Below are positions 16,860 through 25,815 of a stretch of 64,000 nucleotides of DNA, one piece after another. Position numbers and translations under genes: made by a program. Position 1 is the stretch's first letter. The number at the start of each line of letters is the position of its first letter. Location: the NCBI GenBank assembly GCA_000027065.2, contig FN543093.2, positions 4,034,074 to 4,098,073 on the forward strand, in the 5' to 3' direction. A model generated the notes under the pieces. It was not told where the DNA came from. It worked only from the letters and a program-made list of their open reading frames with translations, and did no database searches. This DNA is from Cronobacter turicensis z3032 (GTDB taxonomy: Bacteria > Pseudomonadota > Gammaproteobacteria > Enterobacterales > Enterobacteriaceae).

Positions 16860-17420
16860 CTACAGCCTGCCGTGCATCTTCAGCCATTCTCGCACTAAAA
16901 ACAGCGCGCTGACGTTGCGGGCCTCGCTAAAATCGGGGTCTTCCAGCAGATCCATCATATGCGCGAGCGGCCAGCGCTCCTGAACCAGCGGCTCCGGCTC
17001 GTCGCCCTGCAACGTTTCCGGGTAGAGACCTTCCGCCACCAGAATATTCATTTTGCTGGAGAAATAAGACGGCGCCATGGTGAGTTTTTTCAGGAACGTC
17101 AGTTGCTTTGCGCCAAAGCCGACTTCTTCTTTGAGCTCGCGGTTCGCGGCTTCGTAAATATTCTCACCCGGATCGATAAGTCCCTTGGAAAAGCCCAGCT
17201 CATAGGATTCGGTGCCGACGGCATATTCACGGATTAAGACCAGATGATCGTCAATAATCGGCACGATCATGACCGCCTCGCGTTCGGAAGGCCGCATGCG
17301 CTCATAGACGCGTTGCTCGCCGTTGCTGAAGGCCAGACTCACCTGCTCGACGCTAAAAAGACGCGAACGGGCGACCGTTTCGATATGTAAAATAGTGGGT
17401 TTTTGCAGGGGTTTACTCAT
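16860..17420 (-). CDS. nudE: ADP compounds hydrolase NudE
   Basis: NudE is a Nudix hydrolase that cleaves ADP-ribose, diadenosine polyphosphates and NADH. The 186-residue product starts MSKPLQKPTILHIETVARSR and has the Nudix box GLIDPGENIYEAANRELKEE followed by VGFG, with the metal-binding REXXEE glutamates. I chose the ATG that gives the E. coli N-terminus; the open frame runs 16 codons further upstream without family similarity. It is divergent from igaA. Confidence 0.95.
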   Translation of the reverse strand: MSKPLQKPTILHIETVARSRLFSVEQVSLAFSNGEQRVYERMRPSEREAVMIVPIIDDHLVLIREYAVGTESYELGFSKGLIDPGENIYEAANRELKEEVGFGAKQLTFLKKLTMAPSYFSSKMNILVAEGLYPETLQGDEPEPLVQERWPLAHMMDLLEDPDFSEARNVSALFLVREWLKMHGRL

Positions 17421-17756
17421 TTTAACCGGCCACCGGGTGACAATATCTCTTCTCATTGTGCGACACACCGCACGGTTCGGGCAATGTGAATCGTTTTTTA
17501 TTTACATTCCCGCAACGTTACGCGCACGTAAAACCCAAATACCCATTTATGTCAAGAGGTTGAATTTAAAATAAGAATTTGCTGATATTTCCACGCTTCT
17601 CGCTTTGCTAACATTGATTTACTGCTGGTATGCCTCAAATAATTTCACTCAAATTGAACCCATACCTGTCGATTTTTGTTCATTGTTCTGCCTTAATGTT
17701 GCATAGGCAATACTTGTTTACATTTGCATCGAGTACCGTGATTTGATGGGGAAAGC
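17421..17756. promoter_or_regulatory. Intergenic region nudE / igaA (divergent promoters)
   Basis: This 336-base AT-rich stretch separates two divergent genes, so it must hold both promoters. I see several TTGAA/TTGTTT and AT-rich hexamers but no pair that I would assign with confidence, and no coding potential. Confidence 0.5.
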
Positions 17757-19895
17757 ATGAGCACCTTGTTGATTTTAGTCGCTGCTATGCTGGCCTGCAT
17801 CGTCATTGCAGGTTGGTGGATAAAGCGCAAAATTCGCCCCCGTCATCCCCGTTTACCCGCCCAGGTTTTTGCTGGCGCCACGACCCGTAAACTCAGCAGT
17901 GAAGAGCGTAGCGCCATCGAAAGCTATCTGGAAACGCTCTCTCGTTTTCAGGATTCGCCGACGCCGACCGGCGCGATTAAGCCGCCAGTCCGGTTAACGC
18001 TGACGCCGCAAAGCAGCACTGTCTACTGTATCCGTCGGGCCATTACCCGCTACGGCCTCTCATCGGACGATCCGAACAAATGGCGCTACTACCTGGATTC
18101 GGTCGAAGTGCATCTGCCGCCTTTCTGCGAGCAATACATCACGGACGATAACAGCGTCGAGCTTATCCGCACCGGAACGTTGCCGCTGGTTATTTCGCTA
18201 AATGGCCATTCGATCCAGGAACACGTGCATGAAGCGCGCGGCTACGTGCTGGAAGGCCCGGCGTCGGGCCTGGCGTCCATCCGCGGCGAAGAAAGCGAAC
18301 AGATTGAGCTGCTGAATATTCGTCAGGAGACGCAGGAAGAGCACTTGCTTGGGCGCCCGGACGGGCTGCGCGAAGCGCTGTTGATTTGCGCCGCGTTTGT
18401 GCTCTTTTTCCTCTGCCTCGTGACGCCGCCGATGATGCTGCCCTGGCTTGCGGGCGGCGCGATTTTACTGCTGGGCGCGGGCCTGTGGGGGCTGTATGCG
18501 CCGCCAGCGAAAACGGCGCTGCGCGAAATACACTGTTTGCGCGGCACGCCCAAACGCTGGGGCCTGTTTGGCGAAACCAATCAGGAACAGCTCAATAATA
18601 TTTCGCTCGGCATTATCGACCTTATCTATCCGCCGCACTGGCAACCGTTTATCGCGCATGATTTAGGCCAGAAAACGGATATCGATATTTATATGGACAG
18701 ACATGTGGTGCGCCAGGGGCGTTTCCTGTCGCTGCATGATGAAGTGAAACATTTCCCGCTTCAGCACTGGCTGCGCAGCGCGGTCATCGGCGCAGGCGCG
18801 CTGCTGGTACTGCTGCTCCTGACCATCTGGGTGCCGCTCGATATGCCGTTTAAGCTGACGATCTCCTGGCTTAAAGGCGCGCAAACGGTCGAAGCGACCA
18901 GCGTCGCGCAGCTTGAAGAAGCGGGTTTGCGCGTTGGCGACACGCTGCGTATCAACGGCACGGGCATGTGTAATATCCATCTGCCGGGGCGTTACACCAC
19001 GCGCCAGAACTACCCGTTTATGCCGTTCGACTGCTCGCAAATTCTCTGGAATAACGCAAGCCCCCTGCCCCTGCCGGAATCCGATACGGTAACCAAAGCG
19101 ACGGCGCTGGCAGATGCGGTTAACCGCCAGCTGCATCCGCAGGAAGGTGACACCAAAATCAACCCGCAACTGGCGTCGGCTATCCAAAAATCGGGCATGG
19201 TGCTGCTGGATGATTTCGCGGAGATCGTGCTGAAAACCGAAGCGCTGTGTACCGGCGAAGAAGAGTGCGTGAGACTGAAAAACGCGCTGGTGAACCTCGG
19301 CAATACCAAAGACTGGCCGTCGCTCGTGAAACGCGCCAGCGAAGGCAAACTCGACGGCATCAACGTGCTGCTGCGCCCGGTCAGCGCGGAATCGCTCGAT
19401 AATCTGGTGATTGCGTCAACCGCGCCGTTCTTCGTGCGTGAAACCAGCCGCGCCGCGCAGTCGCTCAACAGCCCGCCGCCGGGCGGCTTTATGATTATCA
19501 GCGACGAAGGCAAAGATATGGTGAACCAGCCGCTGCCGCCGACATCGCTGTATGATTTCCCGCCGCAGGAGCAGTGGAAAGAGTTTCAGCGTCTGGCCGG
19601 TATGCTGATGCAGACGCCGTTCCACGCTGAAGGCGTCGTCACCAGCCTGCGCACCGACGCCAACGGCACCCAGCATGTTACGCTCAGCAGTATTCCGGAC
19701 AGCGCCGGGCTGTGGCGCTATTTCGGCACCACGCTCCTGATGCTGGTGATGCTCATCTGCGCGCTGTATAACGGCGTCGTCGCGCTGCGCCGCTGGCAGC
19801 GCAGCCGCACCCGTATCGAAGAAATCCAGCGCTACTACGAAAATTGCTTCAACCCGCAGCTGGTCCCCTCCGCGGATATTCGCCCCCTGTTCTGA
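17757..19895 (+). CDS. igaA: IgaA (YrfF), inner-membrane attenuator of the Rcs phosphorelay
   Basis: IgaA restrains the Rcs envelope-stress phosphorelay and is essential in enterics unless Rcs is disabled. The 712-residue protein (E. coli YrfF 711) has an N-terminal helix (LLILVAAMLACIVIAGWW), a cytoplasmic domain, two close helices near residues 205-250 (ALLICAAFVLFFLCLV; LAGGAILLLGAGLWGL), another helix near 345 (VIGAGALLVLLLLTIW), a large periplasmic domain with several Cys (GMCNIH; FDCSQI; ALCTGEEECVRL) and a last helix near 660 (LLMLVMLICALYNGVVAL). The periplasmic domain is where RcsF is known to act. Confidence 0.95.
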   Translation: MSTLLILVAAMLACIVIAGWWIKRKIRPRHPRLPAQVFAGATTRKLSSEERSAIESYLETLSRFQDSPTPTGAIKPPVRLTLTPQSSTVYCIRRAITRYGLSSDDPNKWRYYLDSVEVHLPPFCEQYITDDNSVELIRTGTLPLVISLNGHSIQEHVHEARGYVLEGPASGLASIRGEESEQIELLNIRQETQEEHLLGRPDGLREALLICAAFVLFFLCLVTPPMMLPWLAGGAILLLGAGLWGLYAPPAKTALREIHCLRGTPKRWGLFGETNQEQLNNISLGIIDLIYPPHWQPFIAHDLGQKTDIDIYMDRHVVRQGRFLSLHDEVKHFPLQHWLRSAVIGAGALLVLLLLTIWVPLDMPFKLTISWLKGAQTVEATSVAQLEEAGLRVGDTLRINGTGMCNIHLPGRYTTRQNYPFMPFDCSQILWNNASPLPLPESDTVTKATALADAVNRQLHPQEGDTKINPQLASAIQKSGMVLLDDFAEIVLKTEALCTGEEECVRLKNALVNLGNTKDWPSLVKRASEGKLDGINVLLRPVSAESLDNLVIASTAPFFVRETSRAAQSLNSPPPGGFMIISDEGKDMVNQPLPPTSLYDFPPQEQWKEFQRLAGMLMQTPFHAEGVVTSLRTDANGTQHVTLSSIPDSAGLWRYFGTTLLMLVMLICALYNGVVALRRWQRSRTRIEEIQRYYENCFNPQLVPSADIRPLF

Positions 19896-19958
19896 TAATC
19901 CGGCGGCGACAGGTTTATGGTAATCTGTCGCCCCTTTTTTCCTCAGGCGGGAGTTCCC

Positions 19959-20639
19959 ATGACTATTGATATCGCCTGGCAGGAGGTTGATACCGTTCTG
20001 CTGGATATGGACGGCACGCTGCTTGATCTCGCGTTCGATACCTTTTTCTGGCAGAAGCTGGTGCCCGAAACCTTAAGCCAGCAGCGCGGCATCTCGCTGG
20101 ATGACGCCCACAATCATATCCGCGCCGAATATCACGCCGTTCAGCATACGCTAAACTGGTACTGTCTGGATTACTGGAGCGAGCGCCTGGGGCTCGATAT
20201 CTGCGCCATGACGACCGAGCAAGGGCCGCGTGCGCTGATACGTGAAGATACCGTGCCGTTTCTCGACGCGCTGAAAGCCTGCGGCAAGCGGCGTATTTTG
20301 CTGACCAACGCGCATCCTCATAATCTGGCCGTGAAGCTTGAGCATACCGGGCTTGCTCAGCACCTTGATTTATTACTTTCCACCCACACATTTGGTTATC
20401 CAAAAGAGGATCAGCGGTTATGGCAGGCCGTTGCCCGGCACACCGGCCTTGAAAAATCGCGCACGCTGTTTATCGACGACAGCGAGCCGATTCTCGATGC
20501 CGCCGCGCGGTTTGGTATTCGCTACTGCCTTGGCGTCACCAATCCCGATTCAGGCGTTGCGGATAAAAGCTATCAGCGCCATCCGGCGCTTGGCGATTAC
20601 CGGCGTCTGATCCCCTCGCTGCAAACCGAGGAGTCGTGA
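19959..20639 (+). CDS. yrfG: GMP/IMP nucleotidase YrfG (HAD family)
   Basis: YrfG is a HAD-like 5'-nucleotidase acting on purine mononucleotides. The 226-residue protein has motif I VLLDMDGTLLD, motif II ILLTNAHPH, a Lys in GYPKED and motif IV LFIDDSEPILDA. The ATG chosen gives MTIDIAWQEVDTVL as in E. coli; the longer upstream frame has no support. It shares a base with the hslR start (TGATG), so yrfG-hslR-hslO form one operon. Confidence 0.93.
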   Translation: MTIDIAWQEVDTVLLDMDGTLLDLAFDTFFWQKLVPETLSQQRGISLDDAHNHIRAEYHAVQHTLNWYCLDYWSERLGLDICAMTTEQGPRALIREDTVPFLDALKACGKRRILLTNAHPHNLAVKLEHTGLAQHLDLLLSTHTFGYPKEDQRLWQAVARHTGLEKSRTLFIDDSEPILDAAARFGIRYCLGVTNPDSGVADKSYQRHPALGDYRRLIPSLQTEES

Positions 20640-21040
20640 TGAAAGAGAAATCTACGGAAGGGGTTCGCCTGGACAAATGGCTCTGGGCGGCGCGCTTCTA
20701 TAAAACCCGCACGCTGGCCCGCGAGATGATCGAAGGCGGCAAGGTGCACTACAACGGACAACGGACCAGACCGAGTAAAATTATCGAACCGAACGCGGTA
20801 TTAACGCTGCGCCAGGGAAACGATGAACGCACGCTGGTGGTAAAAGGCATTACCGATCAGCGACGACCGGCAAACGAGGCGGTACTGCTGTACGAAGAGA
20901 CGGCAGAAAGTATCGAAAAGCGCGAAAAACTCGCGCTGGCGCGTAAACTCAACGCCCTTTCCATGCCGCATCCGGATCGCCGCCCGGATAAAAAAGAGCG
21001 CCGCGATCTGATCAAATTTAAATTTGGCGACAGCGAATAA
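20639..21040 (+). CDS. hslR: Heat-shock protein 15, HslR (S4 domain)
   Basis: Hsp15 binds free 50S subunits that still carry a nascent chain and helps to recycle stalled ribosomes. The 133-residue product opens with an S4 RNA-binding domain (VRLDKWLWAARFYKTR; GGKVHYNGQR) and has a basic C-terminal tail (RRPDKKERRDLIKFK). The ATG shares its A with the yrfG stop; a GTG one codon upstream is less likely. The ribosome site gaggag sits within the yrfG end. hslO follows 23 bases later. Confidence 0.95.
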   Translation: MKEKSTEGVRLDKWLWAARFYKTRTLAREMIEGGKVHYNGQRTRPSKIIEPNAVLTLRQGNDERTLVVKGITDQRRPANEAVLLYEETAESIEKREKLALARKLNALSMPHPDRRPDKKERRDLIKFKFGDSE

Positions 21041-21063
21041 CCGTCACGCCAGGAGAGAGAATA

Positions 21064-21942
21064 ATGGCTCAACACGACCAACTACACCGCTATCTTTTTG
21101 AAAATTATGCCGTGCGCGGCGAACTGGTGACGGTTTCAGAAACCTGGAAACAGATACTTGAAAACCACGACTACCCGATGCCGGTGAAAACCCTGCTGGG
21201 CGAGCTGCTGGTCGCCACCAGTCTGTTGACCGCGACGCTGAAATTCGCGGGCGATATCACGGTTCAGTTGCAGGGTGACGGCCCGATGACGCTTGCCGTC
21301 ATTAACGGCAATAACCGCCAGCAGATGCGCGGCGTCGCGCGCGTGCAGGGCGATGTCCCGGCTGATGCCGATCTGAAAACGCTGGTGGGCAACGGCTATC
21401 TGGTCATCACCATTACGCCGGAAGAAGGCGAGCGCTATCAGGGCGTGGTTGGCCTGGAAGGCGATACCCTGGCCGCATGTCTGGAAGATTATTTCATGCG
21501 CTCCGAGCAGCTGCCGACCCGCCTGTTTATCCGCACCGGCGAAGCGCAGGGCCAGCCTGCCGCAGGCGGTATGCTGTTGCAGGTACTGCCGGCGCAGGAT
21601 GCCCAGACGGAAGACTTCAACCATCTGGCGACGCTGACTGAAACCATCAAAGCGGACGAGCTGTTTACGCTGCCTGCTAACGATGTGCTGTGGCGTCTCT
21701 ACCACGAAGAAGAAGTGACCGTTTACGATCCGCAGGCGGTGGAGTTTAAATGCACCTGCTCGCGTGAGCGCTGCGCCGATGCGCTCCGTACGCTGCCCGA
21801 TGAAGAAATCGCACAGATTCTGGAAGAAGACGGCGAAGTGGATATGCATTGCGACTACTGCGGTAACCACTACGTGTTTGACGCGATGGATATCGCCGGG
21901 ATCCGCAAAAACGTCTCCCCGGCCGATCCGCAGGTGCACTAA
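21064..21942 (+). CDS. hslO: Redox-regulated chaperone Hsp33, HslO
   Basis: Hsp33 is a holdase switched on by oxidative unfolding. It has 292 residues as in E. coli. The N-terminal domain (about 1-180) is followed by a linker and the C-terminal zinc redox switch with four cysteines in the pattern CTC (230s) and CDYC (260s). A ribosome site aggagag precedes the ATG. It is the last gene of yrfG-hslR-hslO and is followed by a strong hairpin. Confidence 0.96.
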   Translation: MAQHDQLHRYLFENYAVRGELVTVSETWKQILENHDYPMPVKTLLGELLVATSLLTATLKFAGDITVQLQGDGPMTLAVINGNNRQQMRGVARVQGDVPADADLKTLVGNGYLVITITPEEGERYQGVVGLEGDTLAACLEDYFMRSEQLPTRLFIRTGEAQGQPAAGGMLLQVLPAQDAQTEDFNHLATLTETIKADELFTLPANDVLWRLYHEEEVTVYDPQAVEFKCTCSRERCADALRTLPDEEIAQILEEDGEVDMHCDYCGNHYVFDAMDIAGIRKNVSPADPQVH

Positions 21943-21951
21943 AGCCTGCTG

Positions 21952-21982
21952 ACGCTTCCCGCCGCCCGGCGGGAAGCGTTTC
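21952..21982. terminator. hslO / yhgE convergent terminator
   Basis: CGCTTCCCGCC and GGCGGGAAGCG form a long GC stem with a short loop between the convergent genes; only two T follow on the plus strand, so termination may depend mostly on the stem. Confidence 0.7.
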
Positions 21983-21993
21983 CTGCTATACGC

Positions 21994-23703
21994 TTACTGA
22001 TAACTGATCGGTATTCTCACCCCGCCGATTTCCACATCCTGCCAGGTTTTATCTTTTCCTTTGATCTGGTTTTCGCGCAGCGCCTTGTCGAATTTTTCGC
22101 GGGTCAGGCTGCCGGGCACCTCAAGACTCCAGCCCGCCTGCCGCCACTGGCCGTTCTCGCGCACCGTCACGCTACAGCTGCGCGTATCGCTACTGCACAG
22201 CAGCACTTCATTCTGGCCGTCGTGGTTGAGATCGAGCGCCGCCACGACGCAACTGCCTTTCTCATATAAACAGCCGCGCACGCTGTAGGTATCCTCTTTA
22301 CGCACCCACTGCCACCAGCTTTCCGCGGGCGCCTGCGCGCCTGCGGCAAGCGAAATGGCGTCGCGCAGATCCGCCTCGTTCACCGCCGACGACGGATCCC
22401 CGTCCAGCATATCGCGCAGCGCCTGACGGTTTTCACGATCCGCCATGAAAGCCGTGTTATTGCGAAGTTCATTCAGGGCCGCCTGGCCGCGTCGCCCGGC
22501 GTGTTGCAGCATATACAGGCTCATCAGGTCGGCCTTTTGCGCCCCGCTCTCATAGCGTGCCATCTGACTCTCAACGCTGATGCGCCACGGGTCGAGCACC
22601 GGCGAATGGCTTAATACTAATAGCGCGAGCGAAAACAGCATGACGACCCGGCCGCCGCGATCGCTGACCGGTTCACTGCGCTTCATTCGCCGCGCCGCCT
22701 GCAGCGCTGCGCATACGGCCCAGCACAGCACGGTCGCCGTGATAAGCGCCGCGTAAACGCGTGACGGCGTCCAGCCATATTGCTGCACGCGCAGCCACAG
22801 CGACCACCCGGCCAACGCCGAAAAGAGCGGCGTCGCGATAAGCCCGGCGGCGTTCAGCAGACGCAACGCCTTATGCGGCGGCGGCGCGCTGCGCCAGGGC
22901 GCGCAGGCCACGCCCGAAAGCGACAGCAAGACCAGCGCCAGCATATTTAGCAGCGCATTGCAGGAGGTGCGCTCCGCAAGACCGCTCAGGCCAACAAACG
23001 GCAGCGTCACAAGAAACAGCAGCGCGATGAGTGCGGCAAGCGGCAGCAGGCCGGACGCCACCAGCGTCAGAAAGCGAATCAGCGCCTCGGTAATGCGCGT
23101 CTGGCTGCGGCACAGCAGCAAACACACCGCGCCGGAAACGGTCACCATCACGTAGCCGAACAGTGGCGTGTCAAAAAACAGATCGTCGAAAAAGCGGATA
23201 TTCACCGCGCTGAAGAGCTTCGCCCACAGCAGCAGCACGCCCCAGAATAGGCCAGCGAGCGCCAGCGCCAGCAGCAGCGCGACGCCGTTATTCCACAACG
23301 CCAGACGGCGTGAGACGGGCTCGCCGGATACGCTGTCGCGCTGCAGCCAGGGCAGCGCCATAAAGAGCGTGGCCGCCAGGTGGAAATACCAGTTCGCGAC
23401 CATCTCTGCGGCATCCAGCTCGTCCACACCCGTGACAGACCAGCGCATCCAGCCCGCCATCACGCCGACCAGCGCCAGCAGCGCGCCGGTCATTAACCAG
23501 AAACGCGGCGCGCGCAGGCGGGTCGCGGCAAGCGCCACGCTCGCGCATAGCGTGATGGCCAGCGAGTGCAGCACCAGCGCTGAGCCCTGGCTCATCACGA
23601 TCAAGCTGCGCGGGCCGGTTAAAAACATCAGCAGACCGCAAATTGCGGCAATCATCACGATACTCCAGCGCGTCGCGGGCGCCAGAGGATGGAGTTCAGA
23701 CAT
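21994..23703 (-). CDS. yhgE: YhgE, DUF4153 inner-membrane protein
   Basis: A 569-residue protein of unknown function. The N-terminal two thirds hold many membrane helices (VMIAAICGLLMFLTG; LALALAGLFWGVLLLWA; LLPLAALIALLFLVTL), and the C-terminal 170 residues form a soluble, probably periplasmic or cytoplasmic domain with CLYEKGSCVVAALDLNHDGQ, which resembles a calcium-binding DxNxDG loop. Position between hslO and pckA and length match K-12 YhgE (574). No function is claimed. Confidence 0.88.
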   Translation of the reverse strand: MSELHPLAPATRWSIVMIAAICGLLMFLTGPRSLIVMSQGSALVLHSLAITLCASVALAATRLRAPRFWLMTGALLALVGVMAGWMRWSVTGVDELDAAEMVANWYFHLAATLFMALPWLQRDSVSGEPVSRRLALWNNGVALLLALALAGLFWGVLLLWAKLFSAVNIRFFDDLFFDTPLFGYVMVTVSGAVCLLLCRSQTRITEALIRFLTLVASGLLPLAALIALLFLVTLPFVGLSGLAERTSCNALLNMLALVLLSLSGVACAPWRSAPPPHKALRLLNAAGLIATPLFSALAGWSLWLRVQQYGWTPSRVYAALITATVLCWAVCAALQAARRMKRSEPVSDRGGRVVMLFSLALLVLSHSPVLDPWRISVESQMARYESGAQKADLMSLYMLQHAGRRGQAALNELRNNTAFMADRENRQALRDMLDGDPSSAVNEADLRDAISLAAGAQAPAESWWQWVRKEDTYSVRGCLYEKGSCVVAALDLNHDGQNEVLLCSSDTRSCSVTVRENGQWRQAGWSLEVPGSLTREKFDKALRENQIKGKDKTWQDVEIGGVRIPISYQ

Positions 23704-24132
23704 GGGGATAATCCTTTAAAAACGCATTCACGTGATGAAGATAAATCGCCTTCGTGAAGTGAGCGTGAAGTGGGAAAAGACAGGTTTCGGGCACCGGAGC
23801 CGGACGCCTTTCAACAAAAGCACGTTTGTCCTGTGCGATCGCCCGCCGGTTTTGGTTTTCACAGAAAAGATAATTTTCTTCAGGAAAGCGCTTACAGTCA
23901 CAAAGTGCGGGTTTAGCGGGCGGCTTTTATAACATATTCGGAACAATTAACGCGTACACAGATAAAATGTTGCCATACTCTGAGTCCCGTCGTGACCGGT
24001 CTCACAGAATTTTTCCACTATGGCGCGCCTGGCGCCCCATCAGTAACGTAAATCTATGAAGCCTGTCGCGGTTAACATCCCCGGAATGACCCTACACTTT
24101 CAGTTAGTATAAATTGGCTAAGGAGCAGTGAA
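23704..24132. promoter_or_regulatory. Intergenic region yhgE / pckA
   Basis: A 429-base divergent region holding the pckA promoter. It contains a CRP-like site, AT-rich tracts near 23870-23970 and a strong pckA ribosome site (taaggag) shortly before the ATG. No convincing small gene was found. Confidence 0.6.
23991..24006. promoter_or_regulatory. CRP-like site upstream of pckA
   Basis: CGTGA-CCGGTC-TCACA differs from the TGTGA-N6-TCACA consensus at one position. pckA is a known CRP-activated gluconeogenic gene in E. coli. The site lies about 130 bases before the ATG. Confidence 0.65.
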
Positions 24133-25752
24133 ATGCGAGTTACAGGCATAACCCCGCAGGATCTCAAGGCTTACGGTATTAACGACGTCCAGGAGGTGGT
24201 TTATAACCCCGATTACGACACGCTTTATCGCGAAGAGCTCGACCCGTCACTGGAGGGTTATGAGCGCGGGGTGCTAACTGATCTGGGAGCGGTCGCCGTC
24301 GACACGGGCATTTTTACCGGTCGTTCGCCGAAGGATAAATACGTCGTGCGCGACGACACCACGCGCGATACGCTCTGGTGGTCCGATAAGGGCAAAGGCA
24401 AAAACGACAACAAACCGCTGACGCCGGAAACCTGGCAGCATCTGAAAGGTCTGGTGACGCAGCAGCTTTCCGGTAAACGCCTGTTCATCGTTGACGCTTT
24501 TTGCGGCGCCAACCCGGACAGCCGCCTGGCGGTGCGTTTTATTACCGAAGTGGCCTGGCAGGCGCATTTCGTTAAAAACATGTTTATTCGCCCGTCTGAT
24601 GATGAACTGGAAGGCTTCGAGCCCGATTTTATCGTGATGAACGGCGCGAAGTGCACCAACCCGGACTGGCAGACGCAGGGGCTGAACTCCGAGAACTTCG
24701 TGGCCTTTAACCTGACCGAGCGGATGCAGCTTATCGGCGGCACCTGGTACGGCGGCGAGATGAAAAAAGGCATGTTCTCCATCATGAACTACCTGCTGCC
24801 GTTGAAAGGCATTGCCTCAATGCACTGCTCGGCGAATGTCGGCGAAAAAGGCGATGTCGCGGTGTTCTTCGGCCTCTCCGGTACTGGAAAAACCACGCTC
24901 TCTACCGATCCAAAGCGCCGCCTTATCGGCGATGACGAGCACGGCTGGGACGATGACGGCGTGTTTAACTTCGAAGGCGGCTGCTATGCCAAAACCATTC
25001 GCCTGTCTGAAGAAGCCGAGCCGGATATCTATCACGCCATTCGCCGCGACGCGCTGCTGGAAAACGTGACCGTGCGCGACGACGGCAGTATCGATTTTGA
25101 CGACGCGTCCAAAACGGAAAACACCCGCGTCTCCTACCCCATTTACCACATCGATAACATTGTGAAGCCCGTGTCGAAGGCGGGCCACGCGACGAAAGTG
25201 ATCTTCCTGACCGCCGATGCATTCGGCGTGTTGCCGCCGGTCTCGCGCCTGACGGCCAGCCAGACGCAGTATCACTTCCTCTCGGGCTTTACGGCGAAAC
25301 TGGCGGGCACCGAGCGCGGCGTGACCGAGCCGACCCCAACCTTCTCGGCCTGTTTCGGCGCGGCCTTCCTGATGCTTCACCCGACGCAGTATTCCGAAGT
25401 GCTGGTGAAACGTATGCAGGCGGCAGGCGCGCAGGCGTATCTGGTGAATACCGGCTGGAACGGCACCGGCAAACGCATCTCCATTAAAGACACGCGCGCG
25501 ATTATCGACGCCATCCTGAACGGCTCGCTGGACGACGCGGAAACCTTCACGCTGCCGCTCTTTAATCTGGCTATCCCGACCAGCCTGCCGGGCGTTGACG
25601 AGCGCATTCTCGACCCGCGCAATACCTATGCCTCGCCGGAACAGTGGCAGGAGAAAGCGCAGCAGCTGGCGCAGCTGTTTATCAGCAACTTCGAGAAATA
25701 CACCGACACGCCTGCCGGCGCCGCGCTGGTGAGCGCAGGCCCGCAGCGCTAA
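24133..25752 (+). CDS. pckA: Phosphoenolpyruvate carboxykinase (ATP) PckA
   Basis: PckA makes PEP from oxaloacetate and ATP, the entry step of gluconeogenesis. The 539-residue protein (E. coli 540) has the kinase-1a P-loop GLSGTGKTTLS near residue 250, the metal-binding Asp in GDDEHGWDDDGVFNFEGG, the oxaloacetate-binding TGRSPKDKYVVRD near residue 65 and NTGWNGTGKR near residue 440. A strong terminator follows, and a CRP-like site precedes it. Confidence 0.97.
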   Translation: MRVTGITPQDLKAYGINDVQEVVYNPDYDTLYREELDPSLEGYERGVLTDLGAVAVDTGIFTGRSPKDKYVVRDDTTRDTLWWSDKGKGKNDNKPLTPETWQHLKGLVTQQLSGKRLFIVDAFCGANPDSRLAVRFITEVAWQAHFVKNMFIRPSDDELEGFEPDFIVMNGAKCTNPDWQTQGLNSENFVAFNLTERMQLIGGTWYGGEMKKGMFSIMNYLLPLKGIASMHCSANVGEKGDVAVFFGLSGTGKTTLSTDPKRRLIGDDEHGWDDDGVFNFEGGCYAKTIRLSEEAEPDIYHAIRRDALLENVTVRDDGSIDFDDASKTENTRVSYPIYHIDNIVKPVSKAGHATKVIFLTADAFGVLPPVSRLTASQTQYHFLSGFTAKLAGTERGVTEPTPTFSACFGAAFLMLHPTQYSEVLVKRMQAAGAQAYLVNTGWNGTGKRISIKDTRAIIDAILNGSLDDAETFTLPLFNLAIPTSLPGVDERILDPRNTYASPEQWQEKAQQLAQLFISNFEKYTDTPAGAALVSAGPQR

Positions 25753-25764
25753 AGGGTTGAATGT

Positions 25765-25796
25765 AAAAACGGCTCCGTAAAGGAGCCGTTTTTTTA
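25765..25796 (+). terminator. pckA terminator
   Basis: AAAACGGCTCC and GGAGCCGTTTT with loop gtaaa, followed by T residues. The A run on the left allows it to serve envZ on the other strand as well. Confidence 0.9.
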
Positions 25797-25815
25797 TGGT
25801 GTGAAGAGCAGAAAA